DNA of 20,137 bases from Pseudomonadota bacterium (GTDB lineage: Bacteria; Pseudomonadota; Alphaproteobacteria; Rhizobiales; Xanthobacteraceae): the NCBI GenBank assembly GCA_023388935.1, contig JAEWFG010000110.1, positions 1 to 20,137 of the forward strand, in the 5' to 3' direction. Both the position numbers and the translations under genes were made by a program. This document shows, in pieces, positions 7,795 to 14,556 of the stretch. Under the pieces are notes generated by a model. The model did no database searches, was not told the origin of the DNA, and saw only the letters and a list, made by a program, of their open reading frames with translations. Position 1 is the stretch's first letter; the number at the start of each line of letters is the position of its first letter.

Positions 7795-7813
7795 TTTGGC
7801 CCGTTTGAGACAT
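7795..7813 (+). repeat. Right copy of 19-bp direct repeat flanking the hydrolase
   Basis: TTTGGCCCGTTTGAGACAT, partner of the copy at 6643-6661 (17 of 19 identical, same orientation). It lies 71 bases upstream of the hydrolase start, on the promoter side, just before the IS30 relic. Confidence 0.65.
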
Positions 7814-7843
7814 GCCGACTGCCCACGAAAATGTCCGTTATTT

Positions 7844-8142
7844 GGGGTGGACTCAACCGGTCGATGCAACACTCTGATCTTTTAGCAGAGATGGAGTGTG
7901 GACATGAAGCGGCGACGTCGCATCTATTATTCTGCGGTTCAGCGGTCTGAGATCTGGGATCGCTGGCAGGCTGGCGAGTCGATGAAGTCCATCGGGCGTC
8001 GGTTTGACCGGGCATCGTCGTCGGTTTTTTCCGTGATTTCGCCAACGGGTGGCATTCGTCCACCGGTTCGGCACCGCGCCAAGCAGGCGCTTACGCTCTC
8101 TGAACGAGAGGAGATTTCTCGATGGCTCAGCATGCGCCGCTC
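7844..8142 (+). mobile_element. IS30-family element, 5' remnant
   Basis: The left end of an IS30-type element. The non-coding leader begins near GTGGACTCAACCGGTCGATG, and the transposase N-terminus follows. The element breaks off near 8142, where the sequence switches to an unrelated binding-protein fragment. No right terminal repeat was found. The left boundary is approximate. Confidence 0.65.
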
Positions 8143-8167
8143 GATGCGGACGGTAACCTCAGAGTAA
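7904..8167 (+). pseudogene. IS30-family transposase, N-terminal fragment
   Basis: ATG 7904 (GGAG seven bases upstream) opens a frame reading MKRRRRIYYSAVQRSEIWDR, then GESMKSIGRRFDRASSSVFS, then ALTLSEREEISRWLSMRRS. This is the helix-turn-helix N-terminal region of IS30 transposases. The true family sequence ends at about codon 80. The last residues (MRTVTSE) come from reading the neighbouring fragment out of frame before the TAA at 8165-8167. The DDE catalytic domain, about three quarters of the protein, is absent, so it cannot transpose. A truncated DNA-binding product could still be made and might bind remaining IS30 ends; that is speculation. Confidence 0.8.
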
Positions 8168-8365
8168 GAACCGACGAGGTGCGCCAAGCGCTGGAATTCT
8201 ATAAGGAGTTGATCGCAGCCGCCGGACGTCGCGGCATGGGATGATTCCTCGAACAACAAGTGGCTGATTTCCGGCCGCGGCGCACTCATCATGAATTCCC
8301 CGAGTGTGAATGCTGACGGAAAGATGACCCCCATCGGCGTCATCGGGACCCCTCCAGCCGATTGA
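8143..8365 (+). pseudogene. ABC-transporter solute-binding protein, internal fragment with frameshift
   Basis: Frame one from 8143 reads DADGNLRVRTDEVRQALEFY, then KELIAAAGRRGMG, and stops at 8242-8244. The frame one base over continues from 8237 as WDDSSNNKWLISGRGALIMN, SPSVNADGKM and so on to a TGA at 8363-8365. The motif WDD-(S/A)-SNN-(K/R)-W-L-ISG-(K/R)-G, followed by IMN-P-S, is characteristic of family 1 extracellular solute-binding proteins of sugar ABC transporters. Only about 70 residues of a roughly 400-residue protein remain, joined directly to the IS30 fragment, so the IS insertion or a later deletion removed the rest. No permease or ATPase gene is nearby. Confidence 0.65.
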
Positions 8366-8505
8366 TTTCATTGAATTGGAATGATGGGCCCCCCACGCCG
8401 ATCATGGTTTCGACCCCACGCCGAAACACACCGGGTGACCGTCGCGGATATCGAGGATGGATCAAGAAAAGCTCTGAATGAGCGGGCTCACCGATCAGCA
8501 GGCTC

Positions 8506-8679
8506 GGCAACGCCCGACGGGTCTTTGATGAACCCGGTCACCGGAAATTTGCCGGCGCGGACGGTCTTAACCGTCGCCCACGCTTCGGTTCGGCCCGAGC
8601 GATATGGAGCACGCGCTCGCTTCGAGATGATGCCTTCGTAGGTGAGCTTACCCGCATGCTCAAAAAGCGCTTGCCCGCT
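8506..8679 (-). pseudogene. ligD: LigD-type ATP-dependent DNA ligase fragment (motifs IV-V)
   Basis: About 58 minus-strand residues match the end of the adenylation domain of LigD-type ligases. They read SGQALFEHAGKLTYEGIISK, then RARAPYRSGRTEAWATVKTV, then GKFPVTGFIKDPSGVA. EGIISKR is ligase motif IV, APYRSGRTEAW is the segment before motif V, and GKFPVTGF begins the OB domain. Both flanks are unrelated: an IS481 transposase fragment is fused upstream at about 8733 and the frame becomes random after GVA. It is a relic with no catalytic lysine. It is not the missing tail of the plus-strand ligD fragment at 11062, because the shared motif-IV region has a different sequence type. Confidence 0.75.
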
Positions 8680-8732
8680 TGTGACAGTAGAGGCGATAGA
8701 CGGAACGATCCTCCTCGATTGCCTCGACAATA

Positions 8733-9233
8733 GGCGCCGCAATAGCCGGGACATTCGCTCTCGAATTCGCCGCAGACCTCCTTCTCGGTCTTGGCTTTCT
8801 CCAGGGCCACAACCTAGGCTTCGGTGAGCACAAGGCCCTCCTGGGCCATCCTGGCTTCGAGCGCCTTGAGACGAGCCGTGGTGTTCGCCAGATCGTGGCG
8901 CAACCAGACGGCCCGCACGCCGAACGGCGAGATCGACAAGCCCTGTTTCTTCAGCTCGTTGGAAACCCGCACCTGGCCCCAGATCGGTTGTTCGATCCCC
9001 AGCGCCACTACGGCCGCTTCGATCTCAGGCGCGACACGGTTCTTGAGGACCGGTTTCTTCCGGCTGATCTCGGCAAGCGCCAACTCGCCGCCTTTGTCAT
9101 ACCGTTCCTTGAATCGGTAGAAGCTGGCGCGACTGTATCCCATCATCCTGCAGGCCTGGCTGACATTGCCTAACTGCTTGGCCAGTTCCAACACCCCGAT
9201 CTTCGCGCGAGTGACTTTCTGCTCTTGTGTCAT
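8733..9233 (-). pseudogene. IS481-family transposase, N-terminal half with amber codon
   Basis: ATG 9233 with an AGGAGA ribosome site starts MTQEQKVTRAKIGVLELAKQ, then LGNVSQACRMMGYSRASFYR (helix-turn-helix), KKPVLKNRVAPEIEAAVVAL, and GLSISPFGVRAVWLRHDLAN. This is the typical start of IS481 transposases. A TAG at 8814-8816 replaces the expected glutamine codon in the TEAQVVALEKAK region. The frame then continues correctly through GEFESECPGYCGA to 8733, where the match ends before the DDE core. So there are two independent lesions, a nonsense change and a 3' truncation. The product would be an inactive DNA-binding fragment. Confidence 0.8.
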
Positions 9234-9363
9234 GGTCGCATCTCCTGTGTGAGACGCTGCGGGCAGCGCGGGAGCGCAAGTTCGGTGAGCGCTCCCGCTC
9301 GCCCCGCGGCTCCATTCCCCACCAGCCCAAACCATTCTGTCAGAATAAATCGAGACATCTACA
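8733..9363 (-). mobile_element. IS481-family element, truncated
   Basis: One end of an IS481-like element on the minus strand. The outer terminal sequence is TGTAGATGTCTCGATTTATT at 9363-9344, followed by a leader and a transposase start at 9233. The element is cut after transposase codon 167, at 8733. The other terminal repeat is missing. It is joined there to a ligase fragment. Confidence 0.65.
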
Positions 9364-9373
9364 GGTCAGGCCA

Positions 9374-9640
9374 TCCGACCTCAACCGCGTCATCGTCGAC
9401 ACCACGGTGCAGCCCAAGAACGTGATGTTTCCGACCGATGCCAGGCACCATGTGAAGGCGCTGCTATAATAGCCATACGCAATTATCTGCGACGCCAGCA
9501 ATGCCGGCCTCGTCGCCGCCGGCTACAACTTCCGGCCTCTCCGCCGCTGGCTGCAGCTCTTGTTGCGGCAATCCTCGTCCAGCCCATTCTCCCGCTTCAG
9601 CTCGTGCCGAGCTGAAATCCGGGTATTCACGGACGACTAA
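9374..9640 (+). pseudogene. IS5-family transposase, C-terminal remnants
   Basis: Two short plus-strand blocks remain. SDLNRVIVDTTVQPKNVMFP, then TDARHHVKALL, ends at a TAA (9467-9469). Then, in another frame, CDASNAGLVAAGYNFRPLRR, continuing WLQLLLRQ, runs to the TAA at 9638-9640. VDTTVQPK-x-FPTDA and AAGYNFRxLxxWL are signatures of IS5-family transposases, the second being the usual C-terminus. The segment between them is deleted. The fragment directly abuts the end of the IS481 relic, so insertions were probably nested. Confidence 0.6.
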
Positions 9641-9858
9641 TTAGGAGCGCGCGCCGGCTCCATCAGTGCCCTTCCAAAGGCGCTGACCATTGCCGCGGCT
9701 TCCTCATCTCCGCGATCATGCAGAACGTGGTAGAGCATATCCATCCTCTCTCCGAATTCGGCAAGGAGCGATGGATCGCGCTCGCAAAGTACTCCCGCGA
9801 TACAGAGGGCAAGCGCTTCTGTACCCATCTTAACTTGGGCTAGCGAGTCTGCGGCCAT
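9637..9858 (-). CDS. Hypothetical protein, 73 aa, helical
   Basis: An intact small protein from ATG 9858, with GAGGA seven bases upstream. It begins MAADSLAQVKMGTEALALCI, continues ERDPSLLAEFGERMDMLYHV, and ends AMVSAFGRALMEPARAPN. It is predicted to be almost entirely alpha-helical, acidic, cytoplasmic and without membrane segments. I do not recognise a named domain; similar small proteins seem to occur in Bradyrhizobium. Its stop codon overlaps the terminal TAA of the IS5 relic on the other strand, so the 3' end sits exactly at an old insertion boundary and could have been altered. No partner gene is adjacent. Confidence 0.6.
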   Translation of the reverse strand: MAADSLAQVKMGTEALALCIAGVLCERDPSLLAEFGERMDMLYHVLHDRGDEEAAAMVSAFGRALMEPARAPN

Positions 9859-10748
9859 CTTCCGTCCTCTTTTGATTTGTGGTTGTTGTGTGTCCTACCG
9901 GTTTCTCTGGCTATCTCCTAACGTTGTTGGTGTAACGGCTGCCATTTCCATCGACCAACGCAACCATCCGCGAGCGTCTTAACAGATCGTCCGATATCTA
10001 CAGATTGACCATGCCCAGCTTGGGCTAGCACGGCGTTCAGTGCAGCTTCACGCGAATGACTAGTCCGCGTGCGTTATTCTGCTCTCAGCTTGTCTCGTGT
10101 CATCCCGCGGGCTCGATCTGCTTTCCCGAACAGCAACCGATCACCCACTGTGGCGTCGATCGGTATAAAACTGTCCCAGCTCTTTGCGCGCGCCGCCCCG
10201 CGGCGACGATCTCGCTCTTGGGCCTCTTCGTCGCCTCTCTGGTGATGCCGCGGCGTCCTCTCCTCGGCATCGACTCGGCGCACGAACGTCGTGCTCTGGG
10301 CGGATCCACATCCTCCTTCCTGCCGCTCATCCATGTCTTAGGACCAGGCCCCGAAGGGCCTAGGCGAGAACCACCTAGGCGAGGCCAAATCGGTTTCAAG
10401 TATCCGGTGAAGAAATTTTGGCAATCTTCAGACTCGAGCGCTAAGGCGCGATCGGTAGAGCGTAACCGGCATGAGGCCCCACCTCACCGCGCGGTTCGCT
10501 TGAGAGAAGCCTGCAAGGTTATCAGCAATAGGAAAAGCGGCTTTTCGTACGAACAAGACGTTCACGCCGGGGCGCGTGCGATGCGATGTCTGCTACGCAC
10601 GAATATCGGCGACATGCCGGAAGAAACGGCGCTAAGTAACGGATCTAGGTCGGCGAAATAGCCCGACGGGGGGGCGCGCCTCTGATGCGGTGGACGCAAC
10701 AGATCCTCACGTCCGGCCCTCGCCGGCGCTACCAGTGCCGGCTCGCGG
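9859..10748. other. 890-base stretch without a supported gene
   Basis: Long frames exist on both strands (10056-10661 plus; 10100-10399 and 10074-10334 minus). They overlap each other and none has a recognisable motif. The minus-strand frames share an AGGAAGGAGG ribosome-like site near 10316 and basic composition (SMPRRGRRGITREATKRP), so a decayed basic protein is possible. The decamer CCTAGGCGAG is repeated near 10359 and 10374. There is no convincing RNA gene. Confidence 0.4.
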
Positions 10749-10931
10749 CTAACGCGCGAGGCGTTTTTCCACGCGCTGGCGACTGTTGCCGACCTTCTTA
10801 ACCGCCTTCTTCACGGCGGCTGCCGATCGGCCGGTTTTCTTGGCCTCATATCCCACTTCGTATTTCTGCCCGCCGGCCACGCGAGCACGGTCCTGCTTGC
10901 GTCCGCGCGCCGTCTGCTTCTTCGCTGCCAT
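10749..10931 (-). CDS. DUF3606 domain protein, 60 aa
   Basis: ATG 10931, with an AGAGGAGA ribosome site, starts a 60-residue basic protein: MAAKKQTARGRKQDRARVAG, then GQKYEVGYEAKKTGRSAAAV, then KKAVKKVGNSRQRVEKRLAR. The second half (YEV-x-Y-x-x-K-K then V-KKAVKKVG) is the DUF3606 pattern, a short family common in rhizobia and usually predicted to be a small DNA-associated or stress-related helical protein. Function is not established. The N-terminal lysine/arginine-rich tail would favour nucleic-acid binding, which is inference. A longer frame begins at 10961, but the ribosome site supports 10931. It is monocistronic, with a ligD relic beginning on the opposite strand about 130 bases upstream of its start. 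Confidence 0.75.
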   Translation of the reverse strand: MAAKKQTARGRKQDRARVAGGQKYEVGYEAKKTGRSAAAVKKAVKKVGNSRQRVEKRLAR

Positions 10932-11061
10932 CGTCTTCTCCTCTTGCGAGATTGGTGGCATTCCAACGCTGCAAGGATTCGTGGGTTCCAGAACGATTCC
11001 TGCTGTGCCAGTTTGAATCAGCTTGTTGTTGCGTTGGAGTTCGTGCGTGGCGTTTCAGCGT

Positions 11062-11727
11062 CGGAAACGGGCGGCGATCGGCGTCAAGGCGCCGTTCCCC
11101 GGCTGGTCCCTGGCATCCTTGATCGAGAAGATACCTTCCGGCGCTCGATAGATTCGCGAAATCAAGTTCGACGGCTACCGCGCCCAGGTTCATCTGGCGA
11201 ACGAATCCGTGAAGGTCTTCACTCGCCGTGGCCGCGACTGGGCTCGCCGCTTCAAGAATGTCGCAAACGACGCCTGGCACATCAAGGCCGGTTCGGCCAT
11301 CCTCGACGGCGAGATTGTTGTCCCGGCCGCCGACGGCACGACGGACTTCTCGGGATTGCAAAACGAGCTCAAGGGCAAGTCCACCAGTATTGTTCTGGTC
11401 GCCTTCAATCTCCTTTACCTGAATGGTCGTGAACCGCGGAAGCTGCCGCTCTTGCAGCGGAAGGCAGAGCTGAAGAAGATTATCGCTGGCACCGAGATCG
11501 AGTTCATCGAAAACTTCGAGATCGACGGATGCGAGATGTTTGCGCACGCTTGCAAGGTCGGCCCGGAGGGCGTGGTCTCGAAGGTCCGCGACGGCAAGAT
11601 CGCGCAGAGATTCAAGCGTCAGTACGCCAAGCTGACCTCTGACGAGGTCATGGTGTTTGCGCTTCTCCGCAAGCGTCTCGGCTGCCCTGAAGCCCGTCGC
11701 CTGAGCCCCGCATACCAGTCGGCGTAG
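11062..11727 (+). pseudogene. ligD: LigD-type DNA ligase fragment (motifs I-IV) with amber codon
   Basis: The frame from 11062 reads KAPFPGW, then LIEKIPSGAR, then a TAG (11149-11151) where the family has tryptophan. It resumes IREIKFDGYRAQVHLANESV, with the catalytic lysine motif I, KFDGYR. Further on are ILDGEIVVPAADGTTDFS (motif III), VAFNLLYLNG (motif IIIa) and CKVGPEGVVSK (motif IV). After VVSKVRD at about 11592 the match ends, and an unrelated tail runs to the TAG at 11725-11727. This is the adenylation core of a LigD-type NHEJ ligase. It lacks motif V, the OB domain and any nuclease or polymerase domain. A fragment could start at GTG 11209, but it would lack the catalytic lysine. The tail overlaps, antisense, the 3' end of the gene at 11619. 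Confidence 0.85.
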
Positions 11728-12017
11728 GGCGTATTCTTGACCGGGTGCCGGTTGAAGTCCGGCGCGCCATCCTTCCAAACCGGCCCTCGCTCGCCGAGAT
11801 TGCGCTTCGCCTCGTCGACCTGTCGGTGCGCGGCGGTCTCAGCTTCCTGATTTTCGGCTGCCTTGGCCGCCTTCATTGCACGGCGCGCATCCATCGGCTG
11901 CTCCACCAGCCGCGCCTTTTCGTGACGAGCAAGGCCCGGGTCGCTCATCCGCCAGAGTTTTCCGCGGACGACGAAGTACCGCCCGTCGGGGGTCACGTGA
12001 TGCTTGAGACCTGACAT
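11619..12017 (-). CDS. Conserved hypothetical protein, 132 aa, with probable altered C-terminus
   Basis: ATG 12017 with a GGGAAAG ribosome site starts MSGLKHHVTPDGRYFVVRGK, LWRMSDPGLARHEKARLVEQ, PMDARRAMKAAKAAENQEAE and AHRQVDEAKRNLGERGPVWK, then DGAPDFNRHPVKNTPYADWY. This is a small family I associate with rhizobia, of unknown function. It has an N-terminal beta part (DGRY-x-VVRG-x-LWR), a charged helix and a conserved ERGPVW...NTPYADW end. In that family the protein normally ends soon after YADW. Here another 29 basic residues follow, ending SSEVSLAY, encoded opposite the chimeric tail of the ligD relic. So the natural stop was probably lost when the ligase fragment became joined. A longer upstream frame to 12161 lacks support. 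Confidence 0.65.
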   Translation of the reverse strand: MSGLKHHVTPDGRYFVVRGKLWRMSDPGLARHEKARLVEQPMDARRAMKAAKAAENQEAETAAHRQVDEAKRNLGERGPVWKDGAPDFNRHPVKNTPYADWYAGLRRRASGQPRRLRRSANTMTSSEVSLAY

Positions 12018-12057
12018 GCGCTTTCCCTGACGCGAATTGACTTCGCTCCGGCATCCT

Positions 12058-12288
12058 TCAGCGCCTCGGAAACCTTTCGCGGATCGCCGCCATGGAAATC
12101 CACGGACACCCGATCGCGCCTTTGAGCTTATGTTGCCCATCCGGCTCCGGGATATCGGCAAGCAGCAGAAATTGCTCGTGCGTGGATTGCAAAGCCACTC
12201 GGTTTTTGAGTGAACCTACATAATGACCAAGATGCAGCGGGCCCGTGGTTCGGTCCCCGGTCAGAATGATCGGCTTCGAAACAGACAT
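12058..12288 (-). pseudogene. trpS: Tryptophanyl-tRNA synthetase, N-terminal fragment
   Basis: ATG 12288, with AGGAG eight bases upstream, opens MSVSKPIILTGDRTTGPLHL, then GHYVGSLKNRVALQSTHEQF, then LLLAD. This is the N-terminus of a bacterial tryptophanyl-tRNA synthetase, with the HIGH-type ATP-binding motif written PLHLGHY. Homology stops at about 12154. Instead of the rest of the roughly 330-residue enzyme, an unrelated 31-residue tail (IPEPDGQHKLKGAIG...) runs to the stop at 12058. There is no KMSKS loop and no anticodon-binding region, so it is inactive. A functional trpS must exist elsewhere in the genome. The intact ribosome site and start mean a 76-residue product might still be translated. 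Confidence 0.8.
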
Positions 12289-13017
12289 CGGACGAACTCC
12301 TAGGTAGGAGCCGCCGCAACCGAAAGGCAATGAAACGGCGTCGCCTGCGGGAAACGGCGGCGACTATCGACAGTCGAGATGATGGATCTTGGCATGACGA
12401 TGTGGCCGCTCCTTGCAAGGAGCGTCACCAGATCGAACGACGATGGTTCTTAGCGCCAATCATGAAGGAGCTCATGCCATATGAAGCGAGAAGCGGCAAG
12501 CGTTTTGCTACGAATCCCCATATCACAGCGAGCGGAGATGCGACTTCGTACTCTCCGGTAAGGTGCGCTGCTTCGCTACCTACAAGCAGCGCCAGCAAGC
12601 AACGGCGCCCCTAAACTTCAGTCGGCCGGCTGGACGAATTGGCCGCCAGGGATTGGGATTTGCCGCGACCTTAGCCATACGCGATGATATTGACCAGGGA
12701 GAGATCTACGTGGACCGACATGACCTGATGCGAAAGATGCTGGCCTCCGTGGCCGGCGTCGCCGACATTTACACCGACGCAAACGATTGCGCCTCCTCCG
12801 TCGCCGCCGCCTACACCCTCTCGGTATCCCCTCTTCGGGGACCGACGTAGGCATCGTCGCCATGGCATCCTGCGCGCGCGAGCGCTGAAGGCATCTGCGA
12901 CGATGTCTGCGAGACGGAGGTCTGCCGCCGACGGGGAGCTGGTGGTTGAGATCCCTGCCGACTACGAATCGTGAAGTCTCTTTGTTCTCCGTCGTCTGAG
13001 TGAACGCCCGGCCGTTG
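12289..13017. other. 729-base stretch without a supported gene
   Basis: Overlapping frames on both strands (12330-12614 and 12563-12850 plus; 12618-13172 minus) have no recognisable motif or convincing ribosome site. Part of the plus frame near 12700-12800 has coding-like composition (YVDRHDLMRKMLASVAGVAD), but the context is inconclusive. Given the truncated trpS and groEL-like pieces on either side, this is probably scrambled relic DNA. Confidence 0.4.
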
Positions 13018-13101
13018 TCAGAAGTCCATCGGCGGCGTCGACGGGGTCGCCTCTGCCTTCTTGGGCTTGTCGGCCATCCGCTTCGCGACCAGAGCCACGG
13101 G
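13018..13101 (-). pseudogene. groEL: Probable GroEL C-terminal tail fragment
   Basis: A minus-strand frame ends PVALVAKRMADKPKKAEATP, then STPPMDF and TGA (13018-13020). GroEL chaperonins typically end with a hydrophobic helix, then MVAE-(K/R)-PKK, then a proline/glycine-rich tail finishing MDF. The order of these elements is reproduced here. Upstream of about 13101 the frame loses resemblance, and a sigma-32-like promoter for the heat-shock operon follows on the other strand. If correct, it is the last 25-28 codons of a chaperonin gene whose body has been deleted. The match is short, so chance similarity cannot be excluded. Confidence 0.4.
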
Positions 13102-13137
13102 AAGCGTCCGGCCACAATAGGAAAATAGCACTCGCCT

Positions 13138-13166
13138 CTTGACAGTGCCACTGGTCGTCCCAAATC
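13138..13166 (+). promoter_or_regulatory. Sigma-32 (RpoH)-like promoter of first Hsp20 operon
   Basis: CTTGACA at 13138-13144 and CCCAAATC at 13159-13166 are separated by 14 bases. RpoH promoters in proteobacteria follow CTTGAAA then CCCCATNT at about this spacing. The predicted transcript would start near 13173, about 60 bases before the Hsp20 start codon. The -35 box fits well and the -10 box only partly. Confidence 0.5.
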
Positions 13167-13231
13167 AGACATTAGAGGGGCGACCGTGATCCCTTGCTCG
13201 CCCCCTCAACAAAGGACGAAGGGTAGCAAAC

Positions 13232-13657
13232 ATGATCATGGGATTTGCCGATCCATTCGACAAGTTGCTCGAACTACAACGCTCGCTAGAAGGGACCTTG
13301 TCCAGCGACTGGCTGCAAGATCTTACTACCAGCCGCGGGCCATTCCCACCCATTAACGTTTTCCAGCAGGGCGACGACATCCTGGCCGTCATCGAGTTGC
13401 CGGGCGTAAGCAAAAGCGACCTGCAGATCCAGGCCAAGGAAAACTCCATCCGCGTCTTTGGTAAGAAGGCGGTCGACTATCCTGAGGATGCGAGTCTGCA
13501 CCGCCGCGAACGCGTGTCGGGCGAATTCGACCGGAATCTGTCGTTCCCGGTGCAAATTGAGCCAGACGGCATAAAAGCCGAATATCGGGATGGCATATTA
13601 GCGCTGTTCCTGCCGCGCGCGGAAAGCGACAAGCCACGTGTCATTGAAATCACCTGA
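13232..13657 (+). CDS. Small heat-shock protein (Hsp20 / alpha-crystallin), 141 aa
   Basis: An ATP-independent holdase that binds unfolding proteins in the cytoplasm. The N-terminal arm (MIMGFADPFDKLLELQRSLE) leads into an alpha-crystallin domain at about residues 38-135, with PPINVFQQGDDILAVIELPG, VSKSDLQIQAKENSIRVFGK and the conserved beta-strand element EYRDGILALFLPR. The C-terminal VIEIT supplies the I/V-x-I oligomerisation motif. ATG 13232 or the in-frame ATG 13238 could be the start; AAGGG at 13219-13223 fits the first with eight bases. It begins the first Hsp20 operon. The second gene follows after 68 bases, and the upstream sigma-32-like promoter suggests heat induction. Confidence 0.9.
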   Translation: MIMGFADPFDKLLELQRSLEGTLSSDWLQDLTTSRGPFPPINVFQQGDDILAVIELPGVSKSDLQIQAKENSIRVFGKKAVDYPEDASLHRRERVSGEFDRNLSFPVQIEPDGIKAEYRDGILALFLPRAESDKPRVIEIT

Positions 13658-13725
13658 GACCGCAACCGCCGCCACTGCTTCGGCCCTCGAAGGGACGGAT
13701 TGGCGGAGCTTTGGGGAGATAAATC

Positions 13726-14124
13726 ATGCCTTCCAACAAGGAACTACAGGTCGCGCAAAAGCGCGAGTTGGACAAGAAAGAAGAGACGACCATTCCTTCC
13801 CGGATATTTCTCCCGAACGCAGACATCTATGAGACCAAGGATGGACTCAACGTGGTTCTCGAGATGCCTGGCGTGGATAAAAACAGCGTAGATATCCGGG
13901 TCGAAGACGGTGTCCTCAAGGTCGACGGGAAGCTCGATTTTTCCAAATATCGGGGCCTTCAACCACTCTACACGGAGTACAATGTCGGCCACTTTTCGCG
14001 GAGCTTCCGGCTGTCTGGCAAAATCGACCAAGGCAAGATAGCTGCTGAACTCAAGGATGGCGTGTTGTCACTGACACTTCCGTTGGCTGAGAAGGCCAAA
14101 CCTAGATCCATCCAGGTCAGCTGA
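13726..14124 (+). CDS. Small heat-shock protein (Hsp20 / alpha-crystallin), 132 aa
   Basis: A second holdase of the operon. A charged N-terminus (MPSNKELQVAQKRELDKKEE) precedes an alpha-crystallin domain from about residue 28: FLPNADIYETKDGLNVVLEM, PGVDKNSVDIRVEDGVLKVD, ELKDGVLSLTLPLAEKAKPR. The last residues RSIQVS give an I-x-V C-terminal motif. The polar N-terminal arm is short compared with the first protein, so the two may form mixed or different oligomers. The start is set by GGGGAG seven bases before ATG 13726. It has no visible promoter of its own, and transcription probably ends at the hairpin at 14142-14169. It differs greatly in sequence from its neighbour, so this is not a recent tandem duplicate. 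Confidence 0.9.
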   Translation: MPSNKELQVAQKRELDKKEETTIPSRIFLPNADIYETKDGLNVVLEMPGVDKNSVDIRVEDGVLKVDGKLDFSKYRGLQPLYTEYNVGHFSRSFRLSGKIDQGKIAAELKDGVLSLTLPLAEKAKPRSIQVS

Positions 14125-14141
14125 AATAAGCCAAAAAGCGG

Positions 14142-14169
14142 GCCGGGGCTTCTGGTGTGAAGCCCCGGC
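14142..14169 (+). terminator. Hairpin terminator after first Hsp20 operon
   Basis: A perfect 11-bp stem, GCCGGGGCTTC with GAAGCCCCGGC, around a 6-base loop, 17 bases after the second Hsp20 stop. No clear T-run follows, so termination may be partial or need other factors. Its position strongly suggests the end of the operon. Confidence 0.65.
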
Positions 14170-14556
14170 GCGCTTGATATCGGGTCTCCATGCCCCCTTC
14201 AGACTTCACTCGTATCCAGTTCGGGTCTTAAGGACTTAACGGGTGAGCTAGGGTGCATCGGGCCTGCTATCCAGCTCCGAAATAAGTTGGATCAGATGGT
14301 GTCCACGAACACTGTCCGGTTGTCCCACGATCAAACCGGTCGCGGTATGCGGCTAGGCAGAGCGCGGCGTCGTCGCCGCCGCGAGGTACGAAGCCCGCAA
14401 ATTCGGTGTTCGCTCTGCCCCGACTTCCTCCTTCAGATTTCAACGCCCGCCCAGCCCTTCACCGCCGGTGCCATGGAGCGGCGACGGCGGCAAAAGCAAG
14501 AACTCGAGTTGAGCGGCCCCTGGACGGGCGTCCGGTCGGCTTCGCCTCGCGCTTGC
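14170..14556. other. Stretch without a supported gene between the Hsp20 operon and the small-gene pair
   Basis: About 390 bases. Plus-strand frames through here continue opposite the minus-strand genes and look like shadows. No motif, RNA gene or clear repeat seen beyond a short GC-rich palindromic run near 14365-14385. It contains the converging 3' ends of the flanking transcripts. Confidence 0.4.

Noticed and set aside
10359..10384. CCTAGGCGAG repeated twice, 15 bases apart
   Set aside because: Two short copies only, no array; too small for a CRISPR or a defined element.
10440..10520. Possible tRNA-like segment (GATCGGTAGAGCG and CGCGGTTCGCTTGAG)
   Set aside because: It has D-loop-like and T-loop-like words, but the acceptor stem does not pair and the T-loop lacks the conserved TTCGANTCC form.
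10056..10661. 201-codon plus-strand frame
   Set aside because: Composition is rich in R, P and S with no domain; competing minus frames overlap it; no credible ribosome site.
12618..13172. 184-codon minus-strand frame rich in arginine
   Set aside because: The long arginine runs are typical of a wrong frame in GC-rich DNA; it also overlaps the groEL-like tail in another frame.
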